Part shown: positions 22,801-30,611 of the stretch, one piece after another
How the letters are laid out: the number at the start of each line of letters is the position of its first letter
Position numbering within the stretch: position 1 is the first letter of the stretch
Source: Diadema setosum
Lineage: Eukaryota; Echinodermata; Echinoidea; Diadematoida; Diadematidae
Reading direction: 5' to 3'
Assembly (NCBI GenBank): GCA_033980235.1
Contig: CM067070.1
Span: 1,816,478 to 1,880,477 of the forward strand
DNA: 64,000 bases
Notes under the pieces: model-generated
The model's database searches: none
What the model was told of the DNA's origin: nothing
Seen by the model: the letters and a program-made list of their open reading frames with translations, nothing else
Translations under genes and position numbers: made by a program

Positions 22801-25615
22801 TTTTACCGTATCTTTCAATTATTCATCATTTTCCGGCGAAAACGCTACGGTGAAAACGTTGATACCACGCCAATGTCGCTTTATTTCCCTCCAACAATGA
22901 AAGATAATGCAAAAACAATGTACCGATACGCTACAATACATTATAATAAATAACATTGTAAATGAACAGTGTGATTTTTGTTTAAAACTGATGTATTTGT
23001 TGATAGGGTGGTATAAAAACAGTATAGATAATCCCTTTAATGAGGAACTTTAGATATGATAACGGTACATTGGTCTGGTTAAAGAACTAAGCGCACCGCG
23101 TCACAGCTGCGGACATCATAACCCTTTGGATATTCCCTTCGCTGCCTTGAATAAAGACTAAGCGCACCGCGTTTACAACAGAACACCTGTGGACATACAG
23201 AAGGCAGTGTTCTTCTTTGTATAGCGGTTTAGTTTCGATTCAGAAGTACAGGGATGTAAATACGAGACCAAATTGGTTAAAAATTCATTTATTATGACTA
23301 AGCTACTCATTTGGAAATGCTATCATAGCTTGATAAGCATATCTATGCCCGACAAACAAAATGACACCAAAAAGGTTGTGCCACCTCAGATGGTACCAAC
23401 AACCCATTTTTCGGGTCTTGGCCCATGGACTAATCCCCTTTAACTCTATGTGTGCCACGTTCGCACGTCCGACTCAGTCGACGGCGTGCAAACTTCGCAT
23501 GTTCTGCTCAACAAACAAAGCCGCCAAAACCGATCGATAAATCGCTAATCCCGCGGTACAATCAAAGCGTTTCTCGCCCTTTTGTTCCTCTCATATACGG
23601 CTTTCATTCTATGTGGTGATTGACTATCAAGCGGTGTTCCAAACTAAATTTCCGTGTACATTCTAAGTTTCTGTCACTATTTTATGTGCAAAAGTCATGC
23701 CTTTACAGCAATGTAGCAACTGGTAATTCAAAAGAAAAATTGAAAATAGAATTGTCATTACATTGTATATGGAAGCAAAGTTTGGTATTCCTCTTTAACT
23801 TTGCTTTCTATTATGTCCAGCTTAACAGAAATTTGTAGAAGTTATACAAATTGTAAAAACAAAATTCTTTCTCAAAGCATGACTACCTTCGTGTCTCAGA
23901 ATAACGTGGCACACAGGGGGTTTCCACCATCATGACCATGGCACATAAAGAGTTAAGTGATATGTCCATGTATGAAGACATTAATGTGCTTATAAAAGCA
24001 ATAAAAAGAGATAATGTCTCCCATTGTCCTGAAAAGAATCCAATGTTTTCCACAGTCCATAGCTGTCTCTTAAAAATTTGTCTGACCATTACAGTCCAAA
24101 GTCGAGCGACTGCGTAGTATGTCATGCATTTGAATGCAACACGAAAAAAAAAATAATTTATACAATGCGTTTCCCAATTCAAAATGAATTCTAACATACT
24201 GCTTTCTATCATCTTCAAACAAAACAAAACCAAGAAATATTATTTGGGATGGAATTTCATTTCATTTCATTTCATTATTTCCACATAATTTATGAAGGCG
24301 AGATTCATCAAAACGAGGTGGATAAAACCGGAATTTATAACATATCTTTATCAACAAGAAACAATTCATCACTTCTTTTAAACACTGACAGTCTATTAGA
24401 CGACTTTATTAGGTTTGGCAAATCATTCCATAAAATAGGCCGGGTATATTTGAAAGTGTATCTTAGACATGACTGCATGTAACGCAGTATTTAAATTTGG
24501 GTATATACAATTATTAAATTTCATGCATCTGTCTAGTATTATAATTGTTCTTATTTAGGACGAAGGAAATATCAAGAAACTTTGGCAGAATGTTGTTCAT
24601 GATATGTACATACAAACAGAATCAAAGATGATTAATTAAAATTGCGTTCCTTAGCGGGGTCAACCCACCAGCAAGACAGCAATAAGTCGTACAACCCATA
24701 AGCTAAAAGACATTGTAAAAAGGTTGACGAGTAACAGAGAAACCAGTCATACAGCCACACCTAGACACCAAGTAAAACAGACCCACAGTTATGTGTAGAC
24801 ACATATATTATAAACTAAAATAGGCCTCGAGCTAGACGAATCCATAATTATCCCATTTTATTTTGTAAGAATATGCATGTATTTATTTTTTCTTGCAGTA
24901 GTCGATTTTTTATACAGTGTTTGTCTGTTTATTCTCTTTTTGTACGATCACTGTATAACGATAACTGTTTGTGTTTTATGACCTGAATGTTTGTTTCCTT
25001 GACATGCTTGAAACGTTCCATTCGAAGCTACATGAATGTACTTATGTTGTTAAGATGTTTCACTAGCGAACGTTTGACAGAACCTTATTTCAATAGCATA
25101 CTTTTAACATAACGTGGACAAATAAAGAAATGAAATGAAATAAGGCCCAGGACCTCATCGCTTGCCAAAAAAGAAAAGAAAAACAAATTGCTTCACACTT
25201 ACAAACATTCAGGTCTGTGATGTAATGTCGCGCTTGTGGGCAACTTATCATGTTTATTGCCTATTGTCTACCTCATGGGCCTTATTGATGCCTAATAATT
25301 ATCCGGCGCGTGTCGAGATTGTGCGTTCAATGCAGCGACATTGGTCAATACAGTGGACTCCCGTTGTAACGAACTCCTCGGGAGCGGCAGTTTTCTCTCT
25401 TTATAACGAAATTTCGTTATAACCGAATAAATAAACAATAGAAATACAAAGAGTGGATAATGTTGCGGCCTGAATTTTTACTTCGTTGCAACCGGAATTT
25501 TTTTGTAACCTTGTTCGTTATAATGGGAGTGCACTGTACGTCTATCGATGAAATATCCAGATAACTCACCAGAGAGCTCGAATAACATCACAATCATTAC
25601 GAGTCCTGCCTTCAT
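10551..25615 (-). CDS. Paralogue 1: secreted YWTD-like protein, six exons, about 350 aa
   Basis: Spliced model on the minus strand: 25615-25570, 18525-18379, 15972-15724, 14345-14156, 12917-12796 and 10849-10551. The joined frame is open, 1053 nt including stop. Intron phases are 1,1,1,2,1 and every junction is GT-AG. Residues 1-15 are a hydrophobic signal peptide. Exon B carries 'VFDPVEMAVYWIHEE', which resembles an LDL-receptor class B (YWTD) blade, and exon C carries a second degenerate blade. Five cysteines are conserved with the other two copies, and an N-T-T glycosylation sequon lies in exon B. Secretion and a partial beta-propeller fold are inferred; ligand and role are unknown. Exon A is 15 nt shorter than in the paralogues, and the exon D donor has moved. 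The gene is head to head with paralogue 2, about 5 kb apart, and shares promoter blocks with it. Confidence 0.85.
11014..11251. mobile_element. CACAGTGTGA-rich MITE, copy 1
   Basis: It starts CCCTGCTGAAATGAACACAG and ends CTGTGTTCTTTCTAGTAGG. The interior is built of CACAGTGTGA and its inverse, with a central ATAGTCGACTAT palindrome. It lies in intron 5 of paralogue 1. Confidence 0.7.
11571..11840. mobile_element. GAAGAGTTTGTTCGCAAAA MITE, copy A
   Basis: The TIRs are GAAGAGTTTGTTCGCAAAA and TTTTTGCGAACAAACTATTC. A run of 28 A follows the left TIR. The interior shares TTGAAGTTATGGTAAAA and CCATATTTG blocks with the other copies. It is in intron 5 of paralogue 1. Confidence 0.75.
12796..12917 (-). 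CDS. Paralogue 1 exon D
   Basis: The acceptor is ccacag|GATGG. It encodes MVYAVFNHGITGVSFNGRSK...DYSIEIE. The donor position used by paralogue 2 reads CTAAGAAA here instead of GTAAGAAA. The next GT, at ACG|GTACTT, is three codons downstream and keeps phase 1, so the modelled exon is 122 nt against 113 nt in paralogue 2. Confidence 0.75.
13367..13600 (+). mobile_element. Partial CAGTG..CTCCCGT pogo-like MITE
   Basis: TA then CAGTGCACTCCCGTAATAAC begins the copy. CGAACACGGTTATAACGGAA and an inner ATATAACGCAAGG follow; no right terminus was found. (CA)n is at 13547-13566. It is in intron 4 of paralogue 1. Confidence 0.5.
14156..14345 (-). CDS. Paralogue 1 exon C (second degenerate blade)
   Basis: The acceptor is ttcaag|GTCTGCC and the donor AACAG|GTTTTTG, 190 nt, phase 1 to 2, the same length as in paralogue 2. 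It encodes GLPGKGLASSLDHTNHHIYL...STVLRTGMSRGPIRTIL...RGMIPRMHLDPTNR. The donor GTTTTT is weaker than the GTGACT of the other copies. A MITE begins only about 27 bp beyond the acceptor. Confidence 0.87.
14372..14533. mobile_element. 162-bp MITE beside the paralogue 1 exon C acceptor
   Basis: GCCCGCCGCACAGTATACGA at the left mirrors TCGTATAGTTTCCGGCGGGC at the right, with inner CGACTACACG / CGTGTAGTCG also paired. It begins 27 bp from the acceptor. A weak relative may lie at 11905-11990. Confidence 0.65.
15379..15604. repeat. Possible inverted-repeat element with ATCGTAAGATCAATCGTA arms
   Basis: AAGATTGATCTTACGATTGA near 15400 pairs with ATCGTAAGATCAATCGTAA near 15580. Limits are uncertain. 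It is in intron 3 of paralogue 1. Confidence 0.35.
15643..15661. repeat. Poly-G run (poly-C on gene strand), paralogue 1 intron 3
   Basis: About 18 G, 63-81 nt past the exon B donor. Paralogues 2 and 3 have poly-C tracts at the matching place. Confidence 0.8.
15724..15972 (-). CDS. Paralogue 1 exon B (YWTD-like blade)
   Basis: The exon begins ctag|ATTCGCC and ends GGAG|GTTAGG, 249 nt, phase 1 to phase 1. It encodes DSPLMERSYAVISK...FGKWSTYKWIAPS...AVFDPVEMAVYWIHEETNAI. YWIH replaces the usual YWTD, but the preceding DP and following acidic pair fit the LDL-receptor class B pattern. A DNTTT sequon lies near the end. Confidence 0.88.
16480..17600 (-). pseudogene. Decayed mobile-element-type ORF in paralogue 1 intron 2
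   Basis: A 254-codon minus-strand ORF (17538-16774) contains FTEEKDLVYCLDIAQLLLK, DWRLFIDSSNRSLKCVLLHN, CFLCMWDSRDRAKHYTKKDW, FPPLHIKLGLIKQFTEAL and DPEFENSMNEVELEAWKA. From memory it belongs to an uncharacterised protein family found in multiple copies in many invertebrate genomes, probably mobile-element derived. The copy is broken. Upstream coding (ASRLKEKNLLSDSAR) is in another frame before about 17490. A frameshift near 16825 moves the continuation (LEVKNFLGNIKARNYAELV) to another frame. A stop near 16623 is followed by MKEMETRYQGRWDAVMMA in a further frame. It is not an exon of the host gene. It largely explains why intron 2 is 2.4 kb here against 0.2-0.3 kb in the paralogues. Confidence 0.6.
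18379..18525 (-). CDS. Paralogue 1 exon A
   Basis: The acceptor is gagaag|CC and the donor is AAAG|GTTAGATG. The exon encodes SQQCNEIL...TCGK...MVADGHIVQLVAK...TQWVLCETK, matching exon A of the other copies with all three cysteines kept. At 147 nt it is 15 nt shorter than the 162-nt exons of paralogues 2 and 3. Indels are in frame: one codon gained after GRM and residues lost before TQWVLC. Confidence 0.85.
18526..20473. other. Paralogue 1 intron 1, 3' part
   Basis: No element was recognised. A 117-codon plus-strand ORF at 19151-19504 has no recognisable motif and is antisense to the host gene. (GTTT)n low complexity is at about 19726-19745. Confidence 0.4.
20474..20650. mobile_element. CACAGTGTGA-rich MITE, copy 2
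   Basis: It starts CCCTGCTGGAAAGAAGACAG; the core reads CACATAGCCAACTGTG; the end CACACTGTTTGATAC is degraded. It lies in intron 1 of paralogue 1. Confidence 0.65.
21615..21760 (-). repeat. tRNA-derived SINE-like sequence
   Basis: On the minus strand TAGCCTCGTGGTAGTGCCG (21701-21683) resembles a Pol III A box. AGATTCGAGTCC (21652-21641) fits the B box about 40 nt later. No cloverleaf could be folded by eye, so an intact tRNA is unlikely. Confidence 0.45.
22002..23439. mobile_element. TIR element (TAGTCCATGGGCC family), copy 1, with nested foldback
   Basis: The outer ends are AAAGGGGAT (22002) and ATCCCCTTT (23433). From 22339, TAGTCCATGGGCC starts a long arm whose inverse ends GGCCCATGGACTA at 23432. 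The arms pair for roughly 330 bp (22339-22680 with 23100-23432). AAAGGGGAT is split from TAGTCC by the foldback element at 22009-22337. Confidence 0.7.
22009..22337. mobile_element. Foldback MITE inserted in the larger element
   Basis: ATGGCTAGTAACTGATCAGT at the left mirrors GATCGGTTACTAGCCAT at the right. Arms of over 100 bp include TTCCAATCCTTGTGGGATTC and its inverse. Inner GTGCAGTTTAATG pairs with CATTAAACTGCAC around a short loop. Confidence 0.75.
23440..23956 (+). mobile_element. TTAA-flanked MITE, copy a (piggyBac-like target)
   Basis: TTAACTCTATGTGTGCCACG opens and CCATGGCACATAAAGAGTTAA closes the copy. The interior carries GTTCGCACGTCCGACTCAG and CAAAGCCGCCAAAACCGATC. It abuts the right end of the previous element. 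Confidence 0.75.
24246..25141 (+). mobile_element. Possible non-LTR retrotransposon tail
   Basis: The 3' side ends AAATAAAGAAATGAAATGAA (25120-25141), a polyadenylation-like signal plus a short tandem tail. The left side begins with the inverse ATTTCATTTCATTTC. No reverse transcriptase coding was found, so this is weak. Confidence 0.3.
25351..25536. mobile_element. CAGTG..CACTG MITE with TA target duplication, pogo/Tigger-like
   Basis: CAGTGGACTCCCGTTGTAAC at the left mirrors TTATAATGGGAGTGCACTG at the right, with TA on both sides. The interior has TTTCGTTATAACCGAATAA. CAGT ends plus a TA duplication are typical of pogo-type elements. It lies in intron 1 of paralogue 1, 34 bp from the exon 1 donor. 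Confidence 0.7.
25570..25615 (-). CDS. Paralogue 1 exon 1 (signal peptide)
   Basis: The exon reads MKAGLVMIVMLFELS plus one base, then the donor G|GTGAGTTAT. It is 46 nt, the same length as the homologous exon of paralogue 2. This ATG was chosen because both genes have it. The upstream in-frame ATG of paralogue 2 is GTG here. Confidence 0.8.
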
Positions 25616-25751
25616 GGTGAAGGAGTTTGCCTTCACGACGGCCAGCTTCAAAATGAGGAAGCGAAGAACTTCTAACCAATATAACAAGAAATTACTGGGA
25701 CTGATACAAATAGATCTCAAAGAGCCAATTTTACCACTTTGGATCATGAAT
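25616..25751 (-). promoter_or_regulatory. Putative promoter of paralogue 1
   Basis: Read on the minus strand: the block ATTCATGATCCAAAG (25751-25737), TTGTTATATTGG (25688-25677) as a TATA-like core, then GAAGCTGGCCGTC (25649-25637) in the leader. All three have counterparts in the same order upstream of paralogue 2, so the region was duplicated and has been kept. The transcription start is not known. Confidence 0.6.
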
Positions 25752-27075
25752 AGTTAATACGTATGCTCACATTTCTCCACCTGATCACACGTTAGGAAGG
25801 AGACATGCTCCGAATTTTTCACGAATCTGATCTTTCCTGGACAGTGGCGGATCCAGATCGGGCGCACGTGTGCCCCCTCTCTATTTTTGTTAGAACAAAA
25901 GAACTAAAAAGAAAAAAAATGGGGACTCTTGTGCCCCCCCCCCCCCTTTGATTTTGTAAAGGCGCCTCCCCTTTACGGAGATCCTGGAGCCGCCCCTGCT
26001 GGATGTCGCAAAACTGCTGAAAGTGCATATAATATGAGTACTAATGAGTAATAACTTGATCGTATTGTGGCTTCCTGTGAAGATGTGGCCCATTGATATG
26101 CCACTATAAAATTCTAACTGTCAATCTGTGTGCTAGAATATTCATCATTTCCAATTTACCTCTGGTGTAAGTTGCCATTTTGTAAATGAAATTTCCATCC
26201 CACGTGGTTTATCGTGTACATGCTACAGATGTCGCTAAAAGGTCGTCCTTTAGCATTGCTGTCATAAAACGGGCACTGTGCTTGCAAGCACTCTCGATGA
26301 GATACAATCATCGCAAAAAAAAAGTGCCCTATCCATTATGCAATGTTCATTGCAGAGACAAAACTCGCTTGTCTTTTGAGAAAAAAAAAAAATTGAGAAA
26401 AAAAAAAAAGAATCCAAGATTCGATATTGAATTGATTTAGCTTCCTTCTTTTCTGAAGATTTTTGAGATAAATGGAATTGGCATTTCAATTACGCTATCG
26501 TCACTTAAACTATCGTCAGGAGGTGGACTGTTTGGAGATTCTGTTTCACCCACTTCCATACGCGATTTCCGATGTCGGCACAAATCAACTATTAGTATCT
26601 TGTCTCAGTCTGATTACCATTCGATTATTGACCGATTAGTTGGACTGGGGTAATGCGATATAGACGGAAGTGTTGGGTCAGTGTCAGATCATCCTCCAAT
26701 TACAATCAGATAAGTGACAGATATCGGGAGACTACCAGCCTTTGATCTCATAATCCCGATTCACGTCAGGTCTTTGTTAGATTTGCAGAAAAAAAATCAC
26801 ATAACAAAACAAAACAAAAAAAAAACACACACACACACACAAAAGATTACTAAAAAAAAAAAAATCAGAAAGTAAAATTAGCACTTTGGGAATCAGATGA
26901 GACTCCGATGACAAATGGAATGGAGCCCTTGGTTCACCATCAGGCAGTCTTTCGAAGTCGAATTAGTGTCGGATGACTAAGTGTGATTTGTGTGTCAGAG
27001 TTGTGTCTTGCAGCTATCGAGCATGTCTGGCTGATGTCCGATAACAATCTGCGAAGATTCCAATGATCGCTTTAA
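25752..27075. other. Divergent intergenic region, left part
   Basis: No gene seen. C run at about 25937-25947; A-rich at 26382-26410; (CA)n at about 26825-26842. ATATTCATCATTTCC and similar spacer carry no recognised motif. Confidence 0.4.
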
Positions 27076-28386
27076 TAGTCCATGGGCCAGGCCAGACATT
27101 GGTACCACCTGAGGTGGCAAAACCTTTTTGGTGTCATTTTGTTTGTCAGGTATAGATATGCTTATCAAGCAGCATTAAAAGCTTAGTCATGATAAATGAA
27201 TTTTTAACCAATTTGGTCTCGTTATATCCCTATACTTCTGAATCGAGACTAGCCGCTATACAAAGAAGAGCACCGTCTAATGTATGTCCACAGGTGTTCT
27301 GTTGTAAACGAGGTGCTCTTAGTCTTTATTCAAGGCAGCGAAGGGAATATCCAAAGGGTTATGGTGTCCACAGCGCTTAGTCTTTATTCAAGACGGTGAA
27401 GGGAATATCCAAAGCTTATGAGACGGCGTGTTTCCCTTTATCTAAAAAAAAAAAGCAATTCCTCGTGGATTTTGCCGTATTTCTCAATTATTCGTCATTT
27501 TCCGGTGAAAATGCTACGGTGAAAACGCTAATTCCATGCCAATGTCGCTTTATTTCCACCCAACAATGAAAGATAATGCAAAAACAATGTACCGGTACAC
27601 TGCAATACATTATAATAGATAATATTGTAAATGAACAGAGTGATTTTTTGTTTGAAACTTGTGTATTTGTTGAGAGGGTTGTAAAAACAGTATAGATAAT
27701 CCCTTTTATTAGGAACTTTAGATATGAAAACGGTAGGCCCCTACATTATTTTGTTTGGGTTTTTTTTTTGGCAGTGTTTAACAGAATATTGTTGTTAATC
27801 AGGCAAAAAACAAAAACCAAACACACACACACACATACACGCACACACACGCAGACACGGAAACAATTGTCAAATAATGTAAAGACGCAGTATTGTAGCA
27901 GAAATTAAGAACACATTGACAGGACAATGAAGGTCAAAGAGACAAAACAAGGGGGTGAGAAGAAAGAAAGAGAGATCTGATGCCACGCTACTCCATCACC
28001 AGCTGGAAGTCGTCCCAGAGATCAAGGTGAGTTGTTACATTTCACTGTGCTTCTGTTTTAACATAAGCGGTGAAATTTTGATGGTGTCATTGTTAAGAGC
28101 ATCATAATTATGCTGAATATATGTGCCAAATTTCAGAGGAACGGGTTTAAAAACCTTAAGATTCTCAAAGGTCACACTCTGCCTGTCTTTGATCAAAGAG
28201 CGTCAAAAAAAAAATAGTGTTGGTCGAGTTAATGGCTGAAATCTATGACTTAGCTACTACTCTGGAAATGCTATCATATCAAAATATAATCCTAACAGAT
28301 AATTATGCCATTTCAAAATGCACAACTAGAACTTGCCACCTAAAGTGGTCCCAATTACCCATTCTTCGGGTCTTGGCCCATGGACT
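27076..28386. mobile_element. TAGTCCATGGGCC family element, copy 2
   Basis: TAGTCCATGGGCCAGGCCAG opens it and CTTGGCCCATGGACTA closes it. The left arm follows copy 1 through the GTGTTCTGTTGTAAACG block. The middle holds foreign DNA with (CA)n at about 27820-27850. Confidence 0.6.
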
Positions 28387-28509
28387 AATTATGTGAAAAT
28401 TGTTTCCGTGTGTGTGTTTTGTTTTGTTTTGTTTGTTTGTTTTGTTTTGTTTTTTTTTTTGCCTGCTTAAAAACAATATTCTGGTAAACACTGCTGAAAA
28501 GAAAAAAAA

Positions 28510-29175
28510 AATCTGTACTGATCTATATTACCCTTTCAACAAATACATCAGTTTTAAGAAAAATATCACTGTTCATTTACAATATTATTCATTATTATGT
28601 ATTGTAGTGTACTGGTACATTGCTTTGCATTATCTTTCATTCTTGGATGGAAGTAAAGCGACATTGGCGTTTTCACCGTAGCGTTTTCACCGGAAAATGA
28701 TGAATAATTGAAAAATACGGCAAAATTCACGAGGAATTGTTTTTCTTTTTGTTTTTCTTTTTTAGATAAAGGGATATACACTGTATCATAAGCTTTGGAT
28801 ATTCCCTTCACCGTCTTGAATAAAGACTAGGCGCACCGCGTGACAGCTGTGGACATCATAACCCTTTGGATATTCCCTTCGCTGCCTTGAATAAAGACTA
28901 AGCGCACCTCGTTTACAACAGAACACCTGTGGACATACAGAATACAGTGCTCTTCTTTGTATAGCGGTTAGTTTCGGTTCAGAAGTATAGGGATATAACA
29001 ACGAGAACAAATTGGTTAAAAATTCATTTATTTTGACTATTAAAGCTACTCATTTGAAAATGCCATCATAGCTTGATAAGAATATATATGCCCGACAAAC
29101 AAAATGACACCAAAAAAGGTTTTGCCACCTCATGTGGTACCAATAACCCATTTTTCGGGTCTTGACCCATAGACT
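28510..29175 (-). mobile_element. TAGTCCATGGGCC family element, copy 3 (one arm, inverted)
   Basis: It reads as the reverse complement of the left arm of copy 1, ending GGGTCTTGACCCATAGACTA. The opposite terminus is missing. Confidence 0.6.
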
Positions 29176-30445
29176 ATAATCGGGGGCCCATCTAATACCA
29201 ATCTGCCTCTCCCCATCCAGCATAAACTCAACACTCATCAAAATGTAAACGATATTCTGTATCGTGCCACTTTAACAAGCCATCGTAAGATAGAAAGGTT
29301 AATAGCTCATCAACTTAACTGTCACCCGACACTCATCGCATAAACCTAGTGACATTTGATGGCCAACGGTCTATAAAATGAAGGTGATCTCAGTGACAGC
29401 CAACCGACTTTGCAGACTTTTATCGGACAATATCTGCGTGTGCATAAAGATCCTGGATGTAAAGATTAGTTAATGAAACAATGTTATGAGAGGCAAAAGA
29501 CCCAATGCACATACATTCTCTTGGTAGTTGAAGGCCAAGATAAATCCCCTTCACAGTTTAAGAGGGAAACAAAACCTTCATTACGTATAATTATTATAAC
29601 ATGTATGTAATGCAGAATCATAGCAGAACACGTGGTTAAAGTTGTAGGAAAAGCGGACGATCCGTTCACAAGTTATGATCTTTTGGTCCATGTAACATTG
29701 AAGAATGCTTATAAATAATGTTTTCTTCTGTTGCTATTGTTCCAAGAATATTAGAAACCGATTTAATGTGTCTCTGTTATATTTTTTTTTCATTTCTACG
29801 TTGTAATAGAATTTTACCTGTCCATACAGCTGTGATTTATCATTTCTTTTTTATATTTACACATCAGAGTCTTCATTGTGTTATTTTTACTCCTTGTGAA
29901 GTAAACGGCAGTTCAGCTTATTGGCTTCTATGTTTAACTGTATAGGTGTGTGTGTGTGTGTGTGTGTGTGTTTGAATAATTATAAGCCACTTCAATTATA
30001 TTCAATTCTGTTCAATTGAATTCAATTCGATTTAAAAGATAATGCCTCCGGTGGACGCATAAAACATAATGCGTACGTTTTTGAAGATGGCTATTACCTT
30101 GAGAGTGCTTGTCTGCAAAATGCACGTTTCATGGCAGCGATTTTATTGGATCTACCTTTAACAACATCTGCCATTAACGCAGTAATACCACGTCGTTTTG
30201 GGGATTCCTTAACAAAATGACAACTTACCCCAAGTTAAAAATCGGAATGAATAAGTATTCAAACACACGGATTGGCAATTAGGATTTTATGGGCATTTCA
30301 ATGGCCCAACTCTAAAAGGAATATCACATAATCATCATTGTTACATGCTGCATTTTCCGTTATCAAGACAGATTCATGGAATATTCAGAGACGTCTCCCG
30401 TTTAACGTGTTATCAGATGAAGGAATATAAGAATTGGTATCAAAC
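29176..30445. other. Divergent intergenic region, right part
   Basis: No gene seen. (GT)n at 29946-29970 is followed by TTCAATT-rich low complexity. The paralogue 2 promoter block begins at its right end. Confidence 0.4.
29946..29970. repeat. (GT)n microsatellite
   Basis: Uninterrupted GT dinucleotides. Confidence 0.9.
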
Positions 30446-30565
30446 ATTCATGATCCAAAGCTGTGAGCTTGGCGCCTTGGGTTCTTTTTATATCTCCCCC
30501 AGACGGTAGAAGTATTTCACATCCTTGCTTGGAAGCTGGCCGTCATGAACAAAAACTGGTGTGGT
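30446..30565 (+). promoter_or_regulatory. Putative promoter of paralogue 2
   Basis: ATTCATGATCCAAAG is at 30446-30460, TTTTTATATC at about 30485-30493, and GAAGCTGGCCGTC at 30532-30544, ending one base before the non-conserved upstream ATG. The first and last blocks are identical to those before paralogue 1; spacing differs by a few bases. Confidence 0.6.
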
Positions 30566-30611
30566 ATGAAGGGCGGACTCTTAATACTTGTCATGCTATT
30601 TCATCTCAGTG
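30566..30611 (+). CDS. Paralogue 2 exon 1 (signal peptide)
   Basis: It encodes MKGGLLILVMLFHLS and ends CAGTG|GTGAGTTTT in phase 1. The hydrophobic core LLILVMLF and the 46-nt length match paralogue 1. Confidence 0.82.

Noticed and set aside
22564..22953. 129-codon plus ORF with repeated LSLYSRQRREYPK
   Set aside because: It lies in the arm of the TAGTCCATGGGCC element and recurs in its copies at 27189 and 28786 in broken form.
30545..30565. Upstream in-frame ATG of paralogue 2 (MNKNWCG extension)
   Set aside because: The homologous codon in paralogue 1 is GTG, and the extension would push polar residues in front of the signal peptide.
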